Of a stretch of 64,000 nucleotides of DNA, positions 45,690 through 55,653 are shown piece by piece (within the stretch, counting starts at the first letter, position 1; each line of letters begins with the position of its first letter). Origin of the DNA: CAIWHR01 sp963708855. Its GTDB lineage: Bacteria > Pseudomonadota > Gammaproteobacteria > Burkholderiales > Casimicrobiaceae. The stretch is from contig CAVPUM010000009.1 in NCBI GenBank assembly GCA_963708855.1, positions 372,001 through 436,000 of the forward strand, given 5' to 3'. A program made the position numbers and the translations under genes. Under the pieces are notes generated by a model, which was not told the DNA's origin, made no database searches, and saw nothing but the letters and a program-made list of their open reading frames with translations.

Positions 45690-46118
45690 ATGTCTTTCGC
45701 AACCGAGTTTCGCGAGTTCGCGGTCAAGGGCAACGTGATGGATCTGGCCGTCGGCGTCATCATCGGCGCGGCGTTCGGCAAGATCGTCGATTCGCTGGTG
45801 AAGGACCTGATCATGCCGATCGTCGGCCGGATCTTCGGCGGCCTCGATTTCTCGAACTGGTTCATCATGCTGGGCAGTCCTCCCGCGGGCTACGGCGGCC
45901 CGATGACCTACGAGGCGCTGACCAAGGCGGGCGTGCCGCTGTTCGCCTACGGCAATTTCATCACGATCGCCATCAACTTCGTGATCCTCGCGTTCGTGAT
46001 CTTTCTCATGGTGAAGCAGGTGAACCGGATTAAAAAGGACGCGCCACCTGCGGCGCCGGCTCCCACGCCCGAAGACGTGGTCCTGCTGCGCGAGATCCGG
46101 GATGCGCTGCGCAAATAG
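45690..46118 (+). CDS. mscL: Large-conductance mechanosensitive channel
   Basis: 142 residues with GAGGGAGA upstream. FREFAVKGNVMDLAVGVIIG then AAFGKIVDSLVKDLIMPIVG is the first helix and the gate; the second helix is FVILAFVIFLMVKQVNRIK and the C-terminal bundle ends LLREIRDALRK. A pentameric inner-membrane valve that opens under osmotic downshock. The loop is slightly longer than in E. coli. A GC-rich hairpin GGGCGCCC follows at once but has no T tract. Confidence 0.96.
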   Translation: MSFATEFREFAVKGNVMDLAVGVIIGAAFGKIVDSLVKDLIMPIVGRIFGGLDFSNWFIMLGSPPAGYGGPMTYEALTKAGVPLFAYGNFITIAINFVILAFVIFLMVKQVNRIKKDAPPAAPAPTPEDVVLLREIRDALRK

Positions 46119-46349
46119 GGGGCGCCCGCGGGCGCCCTGACGCCGCCGGTCGGCAGCCTCGGGACGGGCGGCAGCTTTCCTTGTCGGAGATCAAGGGCAA
46201 GCATTGACCGCCCGCGGGGCGCTTGCAAGAATCGAACGGCTTTCGCCACTGGCGACCCGCACCCCTGACCGGCACGGCCGGGATGGCTGCGGCCCATGCC
46301 AAAGGCGCGAAGCATCCCGAAAATTCAACGAGGCTCTGGAGGAATCGAA

Positions 46350-47513
46350 ATGAACGACCGCAAACTGCTGCCGAAGCTCATCGGGGCTCTCGCCATCGTC
46401 ATGGCCGGGTTTACTCTCACCGCGCAGGCCGACATCAACGTCGGGGTGACATTGTCGGCGACCGGCCCCGCTGCATCGCTCGGCATCCCGGAGAAGAACA
46501 CGTTCGAGCTGCTGCCGACCACGATCGGCGGCGAGAAGGTCAACTGGATCGTCCTCGACGACGGCTCCGACACCACCAAGGCAGTCACCAACACGCGGAA
46601 GCTTCTGACCGAGAACAAGGTCGACGTCATCGTGGGCTCGACGATCACGCCTAACTCGCTCGCCATGGTCGATGTGGTTGCCGATGCCGAGACGCCGATG
46701 ATCTCGATGGCGGCATCGGCGCGAATCGTCGATCCGGCCAATCCCAAGACGCGATGGGTGTTCAAGACGCCCCAGAGCGACTCGCTGATGGCGGATGCGA
46801 TCGCCATCCACATGAAGGCGAACGGCGTGAAGACGATGGGTTACATCGGCTTCGCCGACGGCTACGGCGACGGCTGGCTCGCGGAAATGCGGCGCTCGGC
46901 GCAGACCGCCGGCATAAAGATCGTCGGCGAGGAGAAGTACAACCGCACCGACGCGTCGGTCACCGGGCAGGTGCTGAAGCTCGTCGCCGCCAATCCGGAC
47001 GCCATACTGATCGCTGCGGCGGGGACGCCTGGCGCGACGCCGCAGAAGGAGCTGGTGGCGCGCAACTTCAAGGGCAAGATCTACCAGACCCACGGTGTCG
47101 CGAATCCGGACTTCCTGCGGGTCGTCGGCAAGGACGGCAACGGCACGATCCTGCCCATCGGTCCAATGCTCGTCTACGAGCAGCTGCCCGACTCGAATCC
47201 GCTGAAGAAGTCGGCGGCCGAGTACATCGGCAAGTACGAGGCAAAGTACGGCAAGGACTCCCGGTCGACGTTCGGCGGCCATGCCTGGGACGCGTATCTG
47301 CTGCTGGCGATGGCGATTCCCGACGCACAGAAGAAGGCAAAGCCGGGCTCCAAGGAATTCCGGATGGCGCTGCGCGACGCGCTCGAAAACACCAAGGAGC
47401 TCGTGGCCGTGCACGGCGTCTATACGATGACGCCGAACGAGCACAACGGGCTCGACAACCGCGCGCGGACGATGATCAAGATCGACAACGGCAAGTGGGT
47501 TCTGGCGAAGTGA
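46350..47513 (+). CDS. livK: Branched-chain amino acid/amide ABC transporter substrate-binding protein
   Basis: 387 residues from ATG 46350 with TGGAGGAA upstream. Signal peptide ends TAQADINVGV. Mature chain follows the periplasmic type I binding fold: GVTLSATGPAASLGIPEKN, IVGSTITPNSLAMVDV, GYIGFADGYGDGWLAEM. It delivers hydrophobic amino acids or related amides to the LivHMGF machinery encoded next. A terminator after the gene probably lets it be made in excess over the membrane parts. Confidence 0.92.
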   Translation: MNDRKLLPKLIGALAIVMAGFTLTAQADINVGVTLSATGPAASLGIPEKNTFELLPTTIGGEKVNWIVLDDGSDTTKAVTNTRKLLTENKVDVIVGSTITPNSLAMVDVVADAETPMISMAASARIVDPANPKTRWVFKTPQSDSLMADAIAIHMKANGVKTMGYIGFADGYGDGWLAEMRRSAQTAGIKIVGEEKYNRTDASVTGQVLKLVAANPDAILIAAAGTPGATPQKELVARNFKGKIYQTHGVANPDFLRVVGKDGNGTILPIGPMLVYEQLPDSNPLKKSAAEYIGKYEAKYGKDSRSTFGGHAWDAYLLLAMAIPDAQKKAKPGSKEFRMALRDALENTKELVAVHGVYTMTPNEHNGLDNRARTMIKIDNGKWVLAK

Positions 47514-47530
47514 CCCGAAACTGACGCAGG

Positions 47531-47563
47531 GCCGGCTCGGGTGCCCCCGCAGCCGGCTTTTTT
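47531..47563 (+). terminator. Intrinsic terminator between livK and livH
   Basis: Stem GCCGGCT/AGCCGGC with a 13-base loop, then TTTTTTG. Position between binding protein and permease genes suggests partial termination that sets a high binding-protein ratio. Confidence 0.88.
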
Positions 47564-47595
47564 GTTGCCCAGCCCCGCCTCCGGTACCGCCATCG

Positions 47596-48633
47596 ATGGA
47601 TCTTCCGATCTTCGCGCTGCTGACGCAGGACGGCATCACCAACGGTGCCGTCTACGCGTTGCTGGCGTTGGCGTTGGTGCTGGTTTTTGCCGTCACGCGC
47701 GTGATCTGGGTGCCGTCCGGCGAGTTCGTCGCCTACGGCACGCTGACGCTCGCCGGTCTGCAGCTGGGCAAGCCGCCGGCGACGATCGGGCTTCTGGTCG
47801 GCATGGCCCTGTTTGCGGGCGTCATGGAAGTCGTGGCCTGCGCCAGAAACCGCGAGCCGGGCCGCATACCGCGCCGGCTTGCGACGTGGACGGGCATTCC
47901 GCTCGTGCTCGCCGGCATCGCCTGGTGGCTGGCGACACCGGAGCTGCCGTTCTGGGCGCAGATACTGGTGACGCTGGCGCTGGTGACACCGCTCGGTCCG
48001 TTGCTCTACCGGATCGCCTACCAGCCGCTGGCCGAAGCGAGCGTTCTGGTGTTGCTTATCGTTTCCGTGGCGGTTCACTTCACGCTCACCGGGCTCGGAT
48101 TGTGGTTCTTCGGGGCGGAGGGGTCGCGCACGCCGGCGTTCTCGTCCGAATCGCTCGTGCTGGGTGGCGTCAACGTCAGCGTGCAGAGCCTGCTCGTCGT
48201 GTTCACGAGCCTAGCGCTGATCGCCGCGCTCTACCTCTTCTTCGGCCGCACGCTGTACGGCAAGGCACTCCGCGCGACGGCATTGAATCGCGTCGGCGCG
48301 CGCCTGGTCGGGATCGCCCCCAATCTCGCGGGCTCGCTGACGTTCGCGCTGGCGGCGCTGCTTTGCGCGTTCTCCGGCGTGCTGATCGGGCCGTTCACGA
48401 CGGTCTACTACGATTCCGGCTTCCTCGTGAGCCTCAAGGGCTTCGTCGGGGCGATCATCGGCGGCCTCGTCAGCTACCCGCTCGCCGCCGCGGGCGCGCT
48501 GCTCGTCGGCCTGCTCGAGGCGTTCTCCTCGTACTGGGCGAGCGGGTTCAAGGAGGTGATCGTCTTCACGCTGATCATCCCCGTGCTGCTGTGGCGCAGC
48601 CTGACCACGCATCACCACGAGGAGGAGGAGTGA
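47596..48633 (+). CDS. livH: Branched-chain amino acid permease LivH
   Basis: 345 residues, about nine membrane helices. The N-terminus QDGITNGAVYALLALALVLV and the RVGARLVGIAPNLAGSL coupling region are family features, although the segment around GMALFAGVMEVVACARN is longer than in E. coli LivH. It ends in a histidine-glutamate tail, HHHEEEE. GGAGGAGGAG at the very end serves the next gene, whose GTG overlaps the stop as GTGA. Confidence 0.92.
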   Translation: MDLPIFALLTQDGITNGAVYALLALALVLVFAVTRVIWVPSGEFVAYGTLTLAGLQLGKPPATIGLLVGMALFAGVMEVVACARNREPGRIPRRLATWTGIPLVLAGIAWWLATPELPFWAQILVTLALVTPLGPLLYRIAYQPLAEASVLVLLIVSVAVHFTLTGLGLWFFGAEGSRTPAFSSESLVLGGVNVSVQSLLVVFTSLALIAALYLFFGRTLYGKALRATALNRVGARLVGIAPNLAGSLTFALAALLCAFSGVLIGPFTTVYYDSGFLVSLKGFVGAIIGGLVSYPLAAAGALLVGLLEAFSSYWASGFKEVIVFTLIIPVLLWRSLTTHHHEEEE

Positions 48634-50409
48634 CCCTCCGACGCAAGCTCCGCCTTCGGCCGGCTCGGCGTCATCCTCTTCGTCGCGGTGCTGGTCGGCG
48701 TGCCCCTCGTCGCGCCCCAATTCTGGGTGACGCTCGGCAACTACATCGGGCTCTACAGCATCGTGGCGCTGGGTCTGGTGCTGCTCACCGGCGTGGCCGG
48801 GCAGACCTCGTTCGGGCAGGCGGCCTTCGTCGGCATCGGCGCCTACACGACGGCGATCCTTTCGGCACAATTCGCGCTGTCGCCATGGTTCGGCCTCTGC
48901 GCCGGGCTGGCGCTCACGCTGGCGCTGGCGCTGTGCCTCGGCTTCATCACGCTGCGAATGAAGGGGCACTACCTTCCGCTCGCGACCATCGCCTGGGGCA
49001 TCAGCCTGTATTTCCTGTTCGGCAATCTCGAATTTCTCGGCGGCCACACCGGGCTCACCGGCATCCCCGCACTCAATCTGTTCGGAATCGAGCTGCGCAA
49101 CGAGCGCTACTTCTACTTTCTGATCTGGGGCATCGCGCTGGTTGCGCTCTGGGCGACGAGCAACCTGCTCGATTCGCGGCCGGGCCGCGCGGTCCGCGCG
49201 TTGCGCGGCCAGATCGAAATGGCGGAAGCCTTCGGCGTCGACGGCGCGCGGCTCAAGATCGTCGTGTTCGTCTACGCGGCGCTGTTGGCCGCGATCTCGG
49301 GCTGGCTGTATGCGCACCTGCAGCGATTCGTGAATCCGACGCCGTTCGGCATCAATCAGGGCATCGAGTACCTGTTCATGGCGGTGGTCGGCGGCGCGGG
49401 CAGCGTGTGGGGCGCGGTGGTCGGCGCGACGGTGATCACGCTGGCGAAACAGCTGCTGCAGGACCTGCTGCCCACGTTGCTCGGCAAGAGCGGCAACTTC
49501 GAGATCGTCGTGTTCGGCATACTGATGGTCATCCTGCTGCAGCGGGCGCGCGAGGGTGTCTGGCCGTGGATTGCGCATCTGCTGCCGGAGTCCGCGCCGT
49601 CCCCGGTGCCCGATGCGCAGCCGTTGCCGGCGCGGGCCAAGCAGGCATCGGCGGGGCCGCTGCTCGAAGTCCGGGCGGCGCGCAAGCAGTTCGGCGGTCT
49701 GGTCGCCGTCAACGACCTCTCCTTCGCGATCCACCCCGGAGAGATCCTCGGGCTCATCGGACCGAACGGCGCCGGCAAGACGACGATGTTCAACCTGATT
49801 TCGGGCGCGCTCGCGGTCACCGCCGGGGACGTCGTCCTCCGCGGCGAATCGATCGTCGGCTGCCTGCCGTTCGAGATCGCACGGCGCGGCATCGGCCGCA
49901 CCTTCCAGCACGTGAAGCTGGTGCCGCGCATGTCCGTGCTCGACAACGTCGCGCTGGGCGCTTACCTGCGCGGCAACGCAGGCGTGTTCGCCGCCGCGCT
50001 GAGGCTCGATCGAGCCGAGGAGACGCGCACCCGGGCCGAGGCCGCGCGTGCGATCGGTCGCACGGGCCTGCTGCCGCACCTCCACGACCCGGCGGGCAGC
50101 CTGCCGCTCGGCAAGCAGCGGATCGTCGAGATCGCCCGCGTGCTCGCGGCCGATCCCGCGCTGCTGCTGCTGGACGAGCCCGCCGCGGGGTTGCGCTACC
50201 TGGAAAAGCAGGAGCTGGCGGCGCTGTTGCGCCAATTGAAGGGCGAGGGAATGACGATCCTCCTGGTCGAGCACGACATGGACTTCGTCATGGGCCTGAC
50301 CGACCGGCTCGTGGTCATGGAGTTCGGCCAGAAACTCGCGGAGGGACTGCCGGGCGACATTCAGCGGAATCCGGCCGTGCTCGAAGCGTATCTTGGCGGG
50401 GTGGCGTGA
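48630..50409 (+). CDS. LivM-LivG fusion: permease joined to ATP-binding protein
   Basis: About 593 residues from GTG 48630; an extra C at 48650-48651 breaks the first 7 codons from the rest. Residues 1-300 are a LivM permease (GVAGQTSFGQAAFVGIGAYT, GGAGSVWGAVVGATVITL). A linker with PSPVPDAQPLPARAKQ leads to a LivG ATPase with Walker A GPNGAGKTTMF, Walker B LLLLDEPAAGL and a signature region GSLPLGKQRIVEIARVL, where the usual LSYGQ/LSGG is altered. The fusion is one continuous frame over the junction. It forms half of the transporter with LivH and LivF. Confidence 0.92.
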
Positions 50410-51158
50410 TGGCGGCGGGCGCGGGCGATGCCCTGCTCGAGGCGAAAAAGCTGCACGTCGCCTACGGCAAGGTCGAGGCGGTGCGCGACATCTCGCTCAA
50501 GGTCGGGCGCGGGACGATCGTATCGGTCATCGGGCCGAACGGTGCCGGCAAGACGACGTTGCTGGCGGCACTGATGGGGCTCCTGCCGGCCACCGGGGAC
50601 CTCACGTACCTCGGCGCGCGCGCCAATGCGCTCACCGTCGAGCAGCGCGTGGGGCGTGGGCTCATCCTCGTGCCCGAGCGGCGCGAGCTGTTCGCGGCGA
50701 TGAGCGTCGCCGACAACCTCGAGCTCGGAGGATTTCAGCGTGCGCGCAGCGGCGAGCGCGGCTGGCGCGGCACGCTGGACGAGGTCTACCAGCGCTTTCC
50801 GCGCCTCGAGGAACGCCGCGACCAGCTTGCCGGCACGCTGTCCGGCGGCGAGCGGCAGATGCTCGCCATGGGCCGTGCGTTGATGGGAAAGCCGAAGCTG
50901 CTGATGCTGGACGAGCCGTCGCTCGGCCTGGCGCCCCTCATGGTCCGCGAAATCTTCAGCATCGTCGCGGGATTGCGCTCGACCGGGGTTTCCATCCTGC
51001 TGGTCGAGCAGAACGCGCGGGCCGCGCTGCAGGTTTCGGATTACGGCTACGTGCTCGAGACGGGCGAACTCGCCCTCGAAGGGCCGAGCGCGGAGCTTGC
51101 CGCGAATCCGCGCGTCGCCGCTACCTATCTGGGCAAGAAGGTCGCCAACGCAGTGTAA
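50409..51158 (+). CDS. livF: Branched-chain amino acid ABC transporter ATP-binding protein LivF
   Basis: 249 residues from ATG 50409, overlapping the previous stop (TGATG). Walker A GPNGAGKTTLL, signature TLSGGERQMLAMGRAL, Walker B LLMLDEPSLGLAP and the typical LILVPERRELFAAMSVADNL. The second ATPase of the Liv system, cytoplasmic. The last gene of the operon; 173 bases separate it from tldD, holding no gene. Confidence 0.94.
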   Translation: MAAGAGDALLEAKKLHVAYGKVEAVRDISLKVGRGTIVSVIGPNGAGKTTLLAALMGLLPATGDLTYLGARANALTVEQRVGRGLILVPERRELFAAMSVADNLELGGFQRARSGERGWRGTLDEVYQRFPRLEERRDQLAGTLSGGERQMLAMGRALMGKPKLLMLDEPSLGLAPLMVREIFSIVAGLRSTGVSILLVEQNARAALQVSDYGYVLETGELALEGPSAELAANPRVAATYLGKKVANAV

Positions 51159-51331
51159 GCGTACGCGTATTGAGTCCCTGCGCTACCCAGGGACAATTGC
51201 GCTTGCCGCGACAGGGCGGATCCGCCGACAATGGCGCCACGGCCGCCCCCGCAGGGTCGGCACCGTCCCCGCAGCCGTGGCCATCCTGGTCGACCGCTTG
51301 CAGCAGGCGGATCCGCATTGGAAGGAACACC

Positions 51332-52795
51332 TTGACCGATCTCTCCGTACCTCCTGTCAGCAGTGGATTGCTTGCCGAGGCGCGTCGCCTGTTGCTCGAA
51401 CCCGCCGGTCTCGACACCGCCGCGCTGTCGTCCGTGCTGGCGTCGATCCACACGCACGAAGTCGACTTCGCCGACCTCTACTTCCAGTATTCGCGGATGG
51501 AAAGCTGGAGCCTCGAGGAAGGCATCGTCAAGGCGGGCTCGTTCAATATCGATCGCGGCGTCGGCATCCGTGCGGTTCACGGCGAGAAGCAGGCGTTCGC
51601 GTACTCCGACGACATATCGCTGCTCGCTTTGAACGAGGCGGCGGTTGCCGCGCGCGCAATCGGGCGCCAGGGACACTCTGCCGTCGCCGCGCTCGGCCGG
51701 GTCGGGGCGGCGCACTCGCTCTACGCGCCCGAGGACCCCGTCGCATCGCTGCCGGAGGAAGCCAAGGTGGCGCTGCTGGAACGGCTCGAGCGAATGGCCA
51801 GAGCGCGCGACCCTCGCGTATCGCAAGTGATGGCCTCGATCGCCGGCGAGTACGAGGCGGTCCTCATAGTGCGGAGTGACGGACTCATCGCGGCCGATGT
51901 GCGCCCGCTCGTGCGCGTGTCGCTGACGGTGATCGTCGAGGAGGGTGGAAACCGGGAACAGGGCTACTCGGGCGGCGGGGGGCGCTTCGACTACGGCTAT
52001 TTCACCGACGCAATGCTCGAGTCGTACGCGGCGCAGGCCGTCGGCCAGGCGCTGCTCAACCTTGGCGCGCGCGCCGCGCCGGCCGGCACGATGACCGTGG
52101 TGCTCGGGCACGGCTGGCCCGGCATCCTGCTGCACGAGGCGATCGGCCACGGTCTCGAAGGCGACTTCAACCGCAAGGGCACGAGCGCGTTTTCGGGCCG
52201 GGTCGGGCAGCGCGTCGCGGCCAAGGGGATCACCGTCGTCGACGACGGAACGATCGACCGGCGGCGCGGCTCGCTCAATGTCGACGACGAGGGCAACCCG
52301 ACACGACGCACCGTGCTGATCGACGACGGCATCCTCAAGGGCTACATGCAGGACCGGTTGAACGCCAGCCTGATGGGGGTGACGCCGACGGGCAACGGCC
52401 GCCGCGAATCGTTCGCCCACCTGCCGATGCCGCGCATGACCAATACAATCATGCTGGCCGGCAGCCACGATCCGGCGGAGATCATCGCGTCCGTGAACGA
52501 CGGCCTCTATGCGGCGAACTTCGGCGGCGGGCAGGTCGACATCACCAGCGGCAAATTCGTGTTCTCGGCGGCGGAAGCGTGGAAGATCGAAAACGGCAAG
52601 CTCGCCTACCCGGTCAAGGGCGCAACGCTGATCGGCAACGGTCCCGATGCGCTGACGCGCGTGTCGATGGTGGGCACCGACATGGAAATGGACAGCGGCA
52701 TCGGCACCTGCGGCAAGGACGGCCAGAGCGTGCCGGTGGGCGTCGGGCAGCCGACGCTCAAGATCGACGGCCTGACCGTCGGCGGGACCGGCTAG
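51332..52795 (+). CDS. tldD: Metalloprotease TldD
   Basis: 487 residues from TTG 51332, with GGAAGGA at a good distance. N-terminal FADLYFQYSRMESWSLEEGI and the zinc motif LHEAIGHGLEGDFNRKGTSA are diagnostic, ending in TCGKDGQSVPVGVGQPTLKI. TldD works with TldE (not in the window) as a protease that trims modified peptides and degrades unfolded substrates in the cytoplasm. The upstream 173 bases hold no gene. Confidence 0.95.
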   Translation: MTDLSVPPVSSGLLAEARRLLLEPAGLDTAALSSVLASIHTHEVDFADLYFQYSRMESWSLEEGIVKAGSFNIDRGVGIRAVHGEKQAFAYSDDISLLALNEAAVAARAIGRQGHSAVAALGRVGAAHSLYAPEDPVASLPEEAKVALLERLERMARARDPRVSQVMASIAGEYEAVLIVRSDGLIAADVRPLVRVSLTVIVEEGGNREQGYSGGGGRFDYGYFTDAMLESYAAQAVGQALLNLGARAAPAGTMTVVLGHGWPGILLHEAIGHGLEGDFNRKGTSAFSGRVGQRVAAKGITVVDDGTIDRRRGSLNVDDEGNPTRRTVLIDDGILKGYMQDRLNASLMGVTPTGNGRRESFAHLPMPRMTNTIMLAGSHDPAEIIASVNDGLYAANFGGGQVDITSGKFVFSAAEAWKIENGKLAYPVKGATLIGNGPDALTRVSMVGTDMEMDSGIGTCGKDGQSVPVGVGQPTLKIDGLTVGGTG

Positions 52796-52804
52796 AGGCA
52801 CACG

Positions 52805-53263
52805 CTAGTGCAGCGGACCCTTCGGCTCTGTCGACGCGGTCACGGGGGCGGGGGAGGCGTGATGCATCACCATCCGCCAGCCTGACGGCGTGCGCAGGAA
52901 GACGTTGGTGCAGATCGCCGCGCCGCGCGGCGTGCCGTCGGTGCCGAGGGACACGTGCTCGACCGCGCTCTGCATCGCGAGCCCGACGGTCTCGATCATC
53001 ACGACCTGATCGAGGCGGAAGGCGAGGCGCGCATCCCTGGCGAAGAGCTGCTCCCAGCCGACGCGCACGGCGTCGTAGCCGACGAGGCGCGTGCCGCCGG
53101 GATGGACGCAGACGATCTCCTCATCTTCGGCCCAGGTCGTCATCATCGCGTCGACGTCCTTGGCCTCGAATGCCTGGTAGAACGCCAGCGCGGCGTCGGC
53201 GGGCGTCGTGTAGATCGGTGGAGTGCGGACCTTGGCCATGATGGGGTGGCAGCGGATATTCAT
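52805..53263 (-). CDS. SnoaL/NTF2-like domain protein
   Basis: 152 residues from ATG 53263, which overlaps the waaF stop as ATGA; a later ATG at 53239 lacks a ribosome site. The helix-rich start AALAFYQAFEAKDVDAMMTT then WAEDEEIVCVHPGGTRLVGY and the curved sheet end FLRTPSGWRMVMHHASPAP define an NTF2-like cone of the DUF4440/SnoaL group. Such proteins bind small ligands or act as isomerases; role here unknown. Last gene of the ilvE operon. Confidence 0.85.
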   Translation of the reverse strand: MNIRCHPIMAKVRTPPIYTTPADAALAFYQAFEAKDVDAMMTTWAEDEEIVCVHPGGTRLVGYDAVRVGWEQLFARDARLAFRLDQVVMIETVGLAMQSAVEHVSLGTDGTPRGAAICTNVFLRTPSGWRMVMHHASPAPVTASTEPKGPLH

Positions 53264-54349
53264 CGCCCCGGTCGCACATGCGCGACCGGGCTGCGCGGAC
53301 GCAGTGTCGCGCGCGCAAGATCATACACCGCCGGCGGGGCGAGATCGCGCATGCACTTGAAGTGTCCGAGCGGGCACTCGCGCTTGAAGCAGGGGCTGCA
53401 GGCGATGTCGATGCGCGCGATCTTCGCCGTGGCCGACATCGGCGGCGTATAGGCCGGGGACGACGACCCGAACAGCGCGACCAGCGGAGCGCCAACGGCC
53501 GCCGCGGCGTGCATCAGTCCGGAATCGTTGCTGACGACGATCGAGGCCAGCGACAGCAAGTCGATCGCGGTACCCAGGTCCGTGCGCCCGGCAGAGGTCA
53601 CGGATCACGCCGCGGGCGTCCCCGCAGGCGGCCAGCACCGCTTCGGTCGCGGTCTTGTCGTTCGGCGAGCCGAGCACCCACACCTCGTGGCCGTCGGCGA
53701 GGAACTTGTGCGCGAGTTCGGCAAAGTGAACCGGCGGCCAGCGCTTGGCGGGACCGAACTCGGCACCCGGGCAGAGGATCGCGATGCCGCCGTCCACGCG
53801 CAGATGCAGCGCGTGGACGGCCGCGTCACGGTTCACCGGATCGGGCACGAGAATCGGTGCGGTCGCCGCGGCCGCCGCCTCGCCGGCACTTCCCGCGAGT
53901 GCCGCGTAACGTTCGACGAGCCGCGGCAGGGCGTTGCGGTCGAGTCGTCGCAGATCGTTGACGATCCCCCAGCGCATCTCTCCCAGGTAACCCGTGCGGC
54001 GGGGGATGCGGGCGAGCCACGGCACGAGGGCGGACTTCCACGAATTGGGCAGGACGATCGCCTGCGCGTAGCGCTCCGTGCCCAGTGTGCGCGCCAGTGC
54101 CTTGCGCCGCGCCCAATCCACCCGTCCGTGGCGCAGCGACGTGTCGAAGATCCGGCCGACACCTTGCATGCGCGCATAGACCGGAGCGCACCACGCGGGC
54201 GCCAGGACGTCGATGCGGACCTCCGGCCGCGCGGCCTTCACGCGCGCCACCAGCGGCTCGGAAAGAATCGCGTCGCCGACCCACGAAGGCGCAACGACGA
54301 GGACGCGGCCCGTCGTCGTCAACGAGTCCGGCGTGGCGTGATGCGGCAA
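53260..54349 (-). CDS. waaF: Lipopolysaccharide heptosyltransferase II, one frame break
   Basis: About 362 residues. RVLVVAPSWVGDAILSEPLV at the N-terminus, PNSWKSALVPWLARIPRRTG, PGAEFGPAKRWPPVHFAELA, and the donor-site motif SNDSGLMHAAAAVGAPLVAL then FGSSSP, are GT9 heptosyltransferase features. A break near 53590 adds one base. The start is unclear: TTG 54349 gives a short lead; the repeat at 54357 lies just upstream. Adds the second heptose to the LPS inner core. Confidence 0.9.
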
Positions 54350-54382
54350 TGCCGCACGAAGTGAGCGTGGGGGCCGATCATC

Positions 54383-54583
54383 CTAATGCCCGGCGCCCTT
54401 GCGCGGTCCGCCCTCGAGCCGATATCGCGTGCCGCAATACGGGCAGCGTGCCTCGCCCAGCTCGTCGATGTCGAGGAACACGCGCGGATGACTGGACCAG
54501 AGCGGCATCTGCGGGTTCGGGCAGAACACCGGCAGGTTCCTGGGATCCACATCGATCGCGGCCTGATCGGGCGTCTCGGCCAT
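54383..54583 (-). CDS. Zinc-finger domain protein (CHCC type)
   Basis: 66 residues from ATG 54583, three bases after the ilvE stop. A Cys in PVFCPNP, His in SSHPRVFLDI and CPYCGTRYRLEGG form the CHCC zinc site of the NDUFS6-like family. Small proteins of this type sit between ilvE and waaF in many betaproteobacteria; function not known. Confidence 0.9.
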   Translation of the reverse strand: MAETPDQAAIDVDPRNLPVFCPNPQMPLWSSHPRVFLDIDELGEARCPYCGTRYRLEGGPRKGAGH

Positions 54584-54585
54584 CG

Positions 54586-55509
54586 TCACACCTTGGTCAG
54601 CCACGCCTTCTTCGCCGCGTTGCGGCCGTTGACGGTATCGAAGAACAGCGCCTGCAAACGGGTCGTGATCGGCCCGCGCCCGCCTTCTCCGATCGTGCGG
54701 TTGTCGAATTCGCGGATCGGCGTGACCTCGGCCGCCGTGCCGGTGAAGAAGGCTTCGTCGGCGATGTAGATCTCGTCGCGGGTGATGCGCCGTTCGACGA
54801 CCGGAATGCCGAGCTCGTGCGCGAACGTGATGATCGTGCCGCGCGTGATGCCGTTCAGCGCGCCGCCGGACAGGTCGGGCGTGTGCAGCTTGCCGTCGCG
54901 CACGATGAACACATTCTCGCCGGACCCCTGGCAGATGTACCCCTGCGGGTCGAGCAGCATCGCTTCTTCGTACCCGTCGTGCGCCGCCTCCTGGTTGGCG
55001 AGGATCGATACCGCGTAGTTGCACACGGCCTTGGCGTTGCACATCGTGATGTTCGGGTGGTGGTGCGTGAAGGACGAGGTCCTGACGCGGATGCCGCGCT
55101 CGAGCGCCTCGGCGCCCAGGTAGGCGCCCCACGGCCAGACGGCCACGGCGACCCGCACCGGATTCGACTTGGCCGCCACGCCCATCGCCTCCGACCCGTA
55201 GAACACGAGTGGGCGGAGATAGCAGGATTCGAGCTTGTTGTCGCGCACGCACGCGAGCTGCGCGGCGTCGATCGTTTCCTTCGAGTACGGAATCTTCATT
55301 CCGAAGATCTGCGCCGAGCGGAAGAGGCGGTCGGTGTGGTCGCGCAGGCGGAAGATGGCCGGTCCCTCCGGCGTCTTGTAGGCGCGCACGCCTTCGAACA
55401 CGCCCATGCCGTAGTGCAGCGTGTGCGTGAGCACGTGGGTCGTGGCATCGCGCCATGGCACCATCTTGCCGTCGTACCAGATCCATCCGTCGCGGTCGGC
55501 CATCGACAT
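54586..55509 (-). CDS. ilvE: Branched-chain amino acid aminotransferase
   Basis: 307 residues from ATG 55509, AAGGGGAT upstream. Class IV PLP enzyme: DATTHVLTHTLHYGMGVFEG, then SCYLRPLVFYGSEAMGV, cofactor lysine in NAKAVCNYAVSILANQEAA, phosphate site GYICQGSGENVFIVRDGKLH and GALNGITRGTIITFAHELGI, and EAFFTGTAAEVTPIREFDNR. Last step of Val, Leu, Ile synthesis. Heads an operon with the zinc-finger, waaF and NTF2-like genes. Confidence 0.95.
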   Translation of the reverse strand: MSMADRDGWIWYDGKMVPWRDATTHVLTHTLHYGMGVFEGVRAYKTPEGPAIFRLRDHTDRLFRSAQIFGMKIPYSKETIDAAQLACVRDNKLESCYLRPLVFYGSEAMGVAAKSNPVRVAVAVWPWGAYLGAEALERGIRVRTSSFTHHHPNITMCNAKAVCNYAVSILANQEAAHDGYEEAMLLDPQGYICQGSGENVFIVRDGKLHTPDLSGGALNGITRGTIITFAHELGIPVVERRITRDEIYIADEAFFTGTAAEVTPIREFDNRTIGEGGRGPITTRLQALFFDTVNGRNAAKKAWLTKV

Positions 55510-55653
55510 GGCGCTATCCCCTTGCGGCCAAAAGAGTGATTTTAGCCGATTCCCGACCGGGCTTCGGCGCTTTGTCCGCACAAAACTTCATCGGCGGGCC
55601 GCCTGCGTCAGGACCCGATCGCGATGCGATCGCCGCCGCTTCCGGTGCCGCGG

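Noticed and set aside
46118..46142. Terminator after mscL
   Set aside because: The GGGCGCCC hairpin is perfect but has a 2-base loop and no T tract, so it is not called.
48211..50274. 687-residue minus-strand frame opposite livH-livM-livG
   Set aside because: Gln/Arg/Asp-rich antisense reading of conserved transporter genes.
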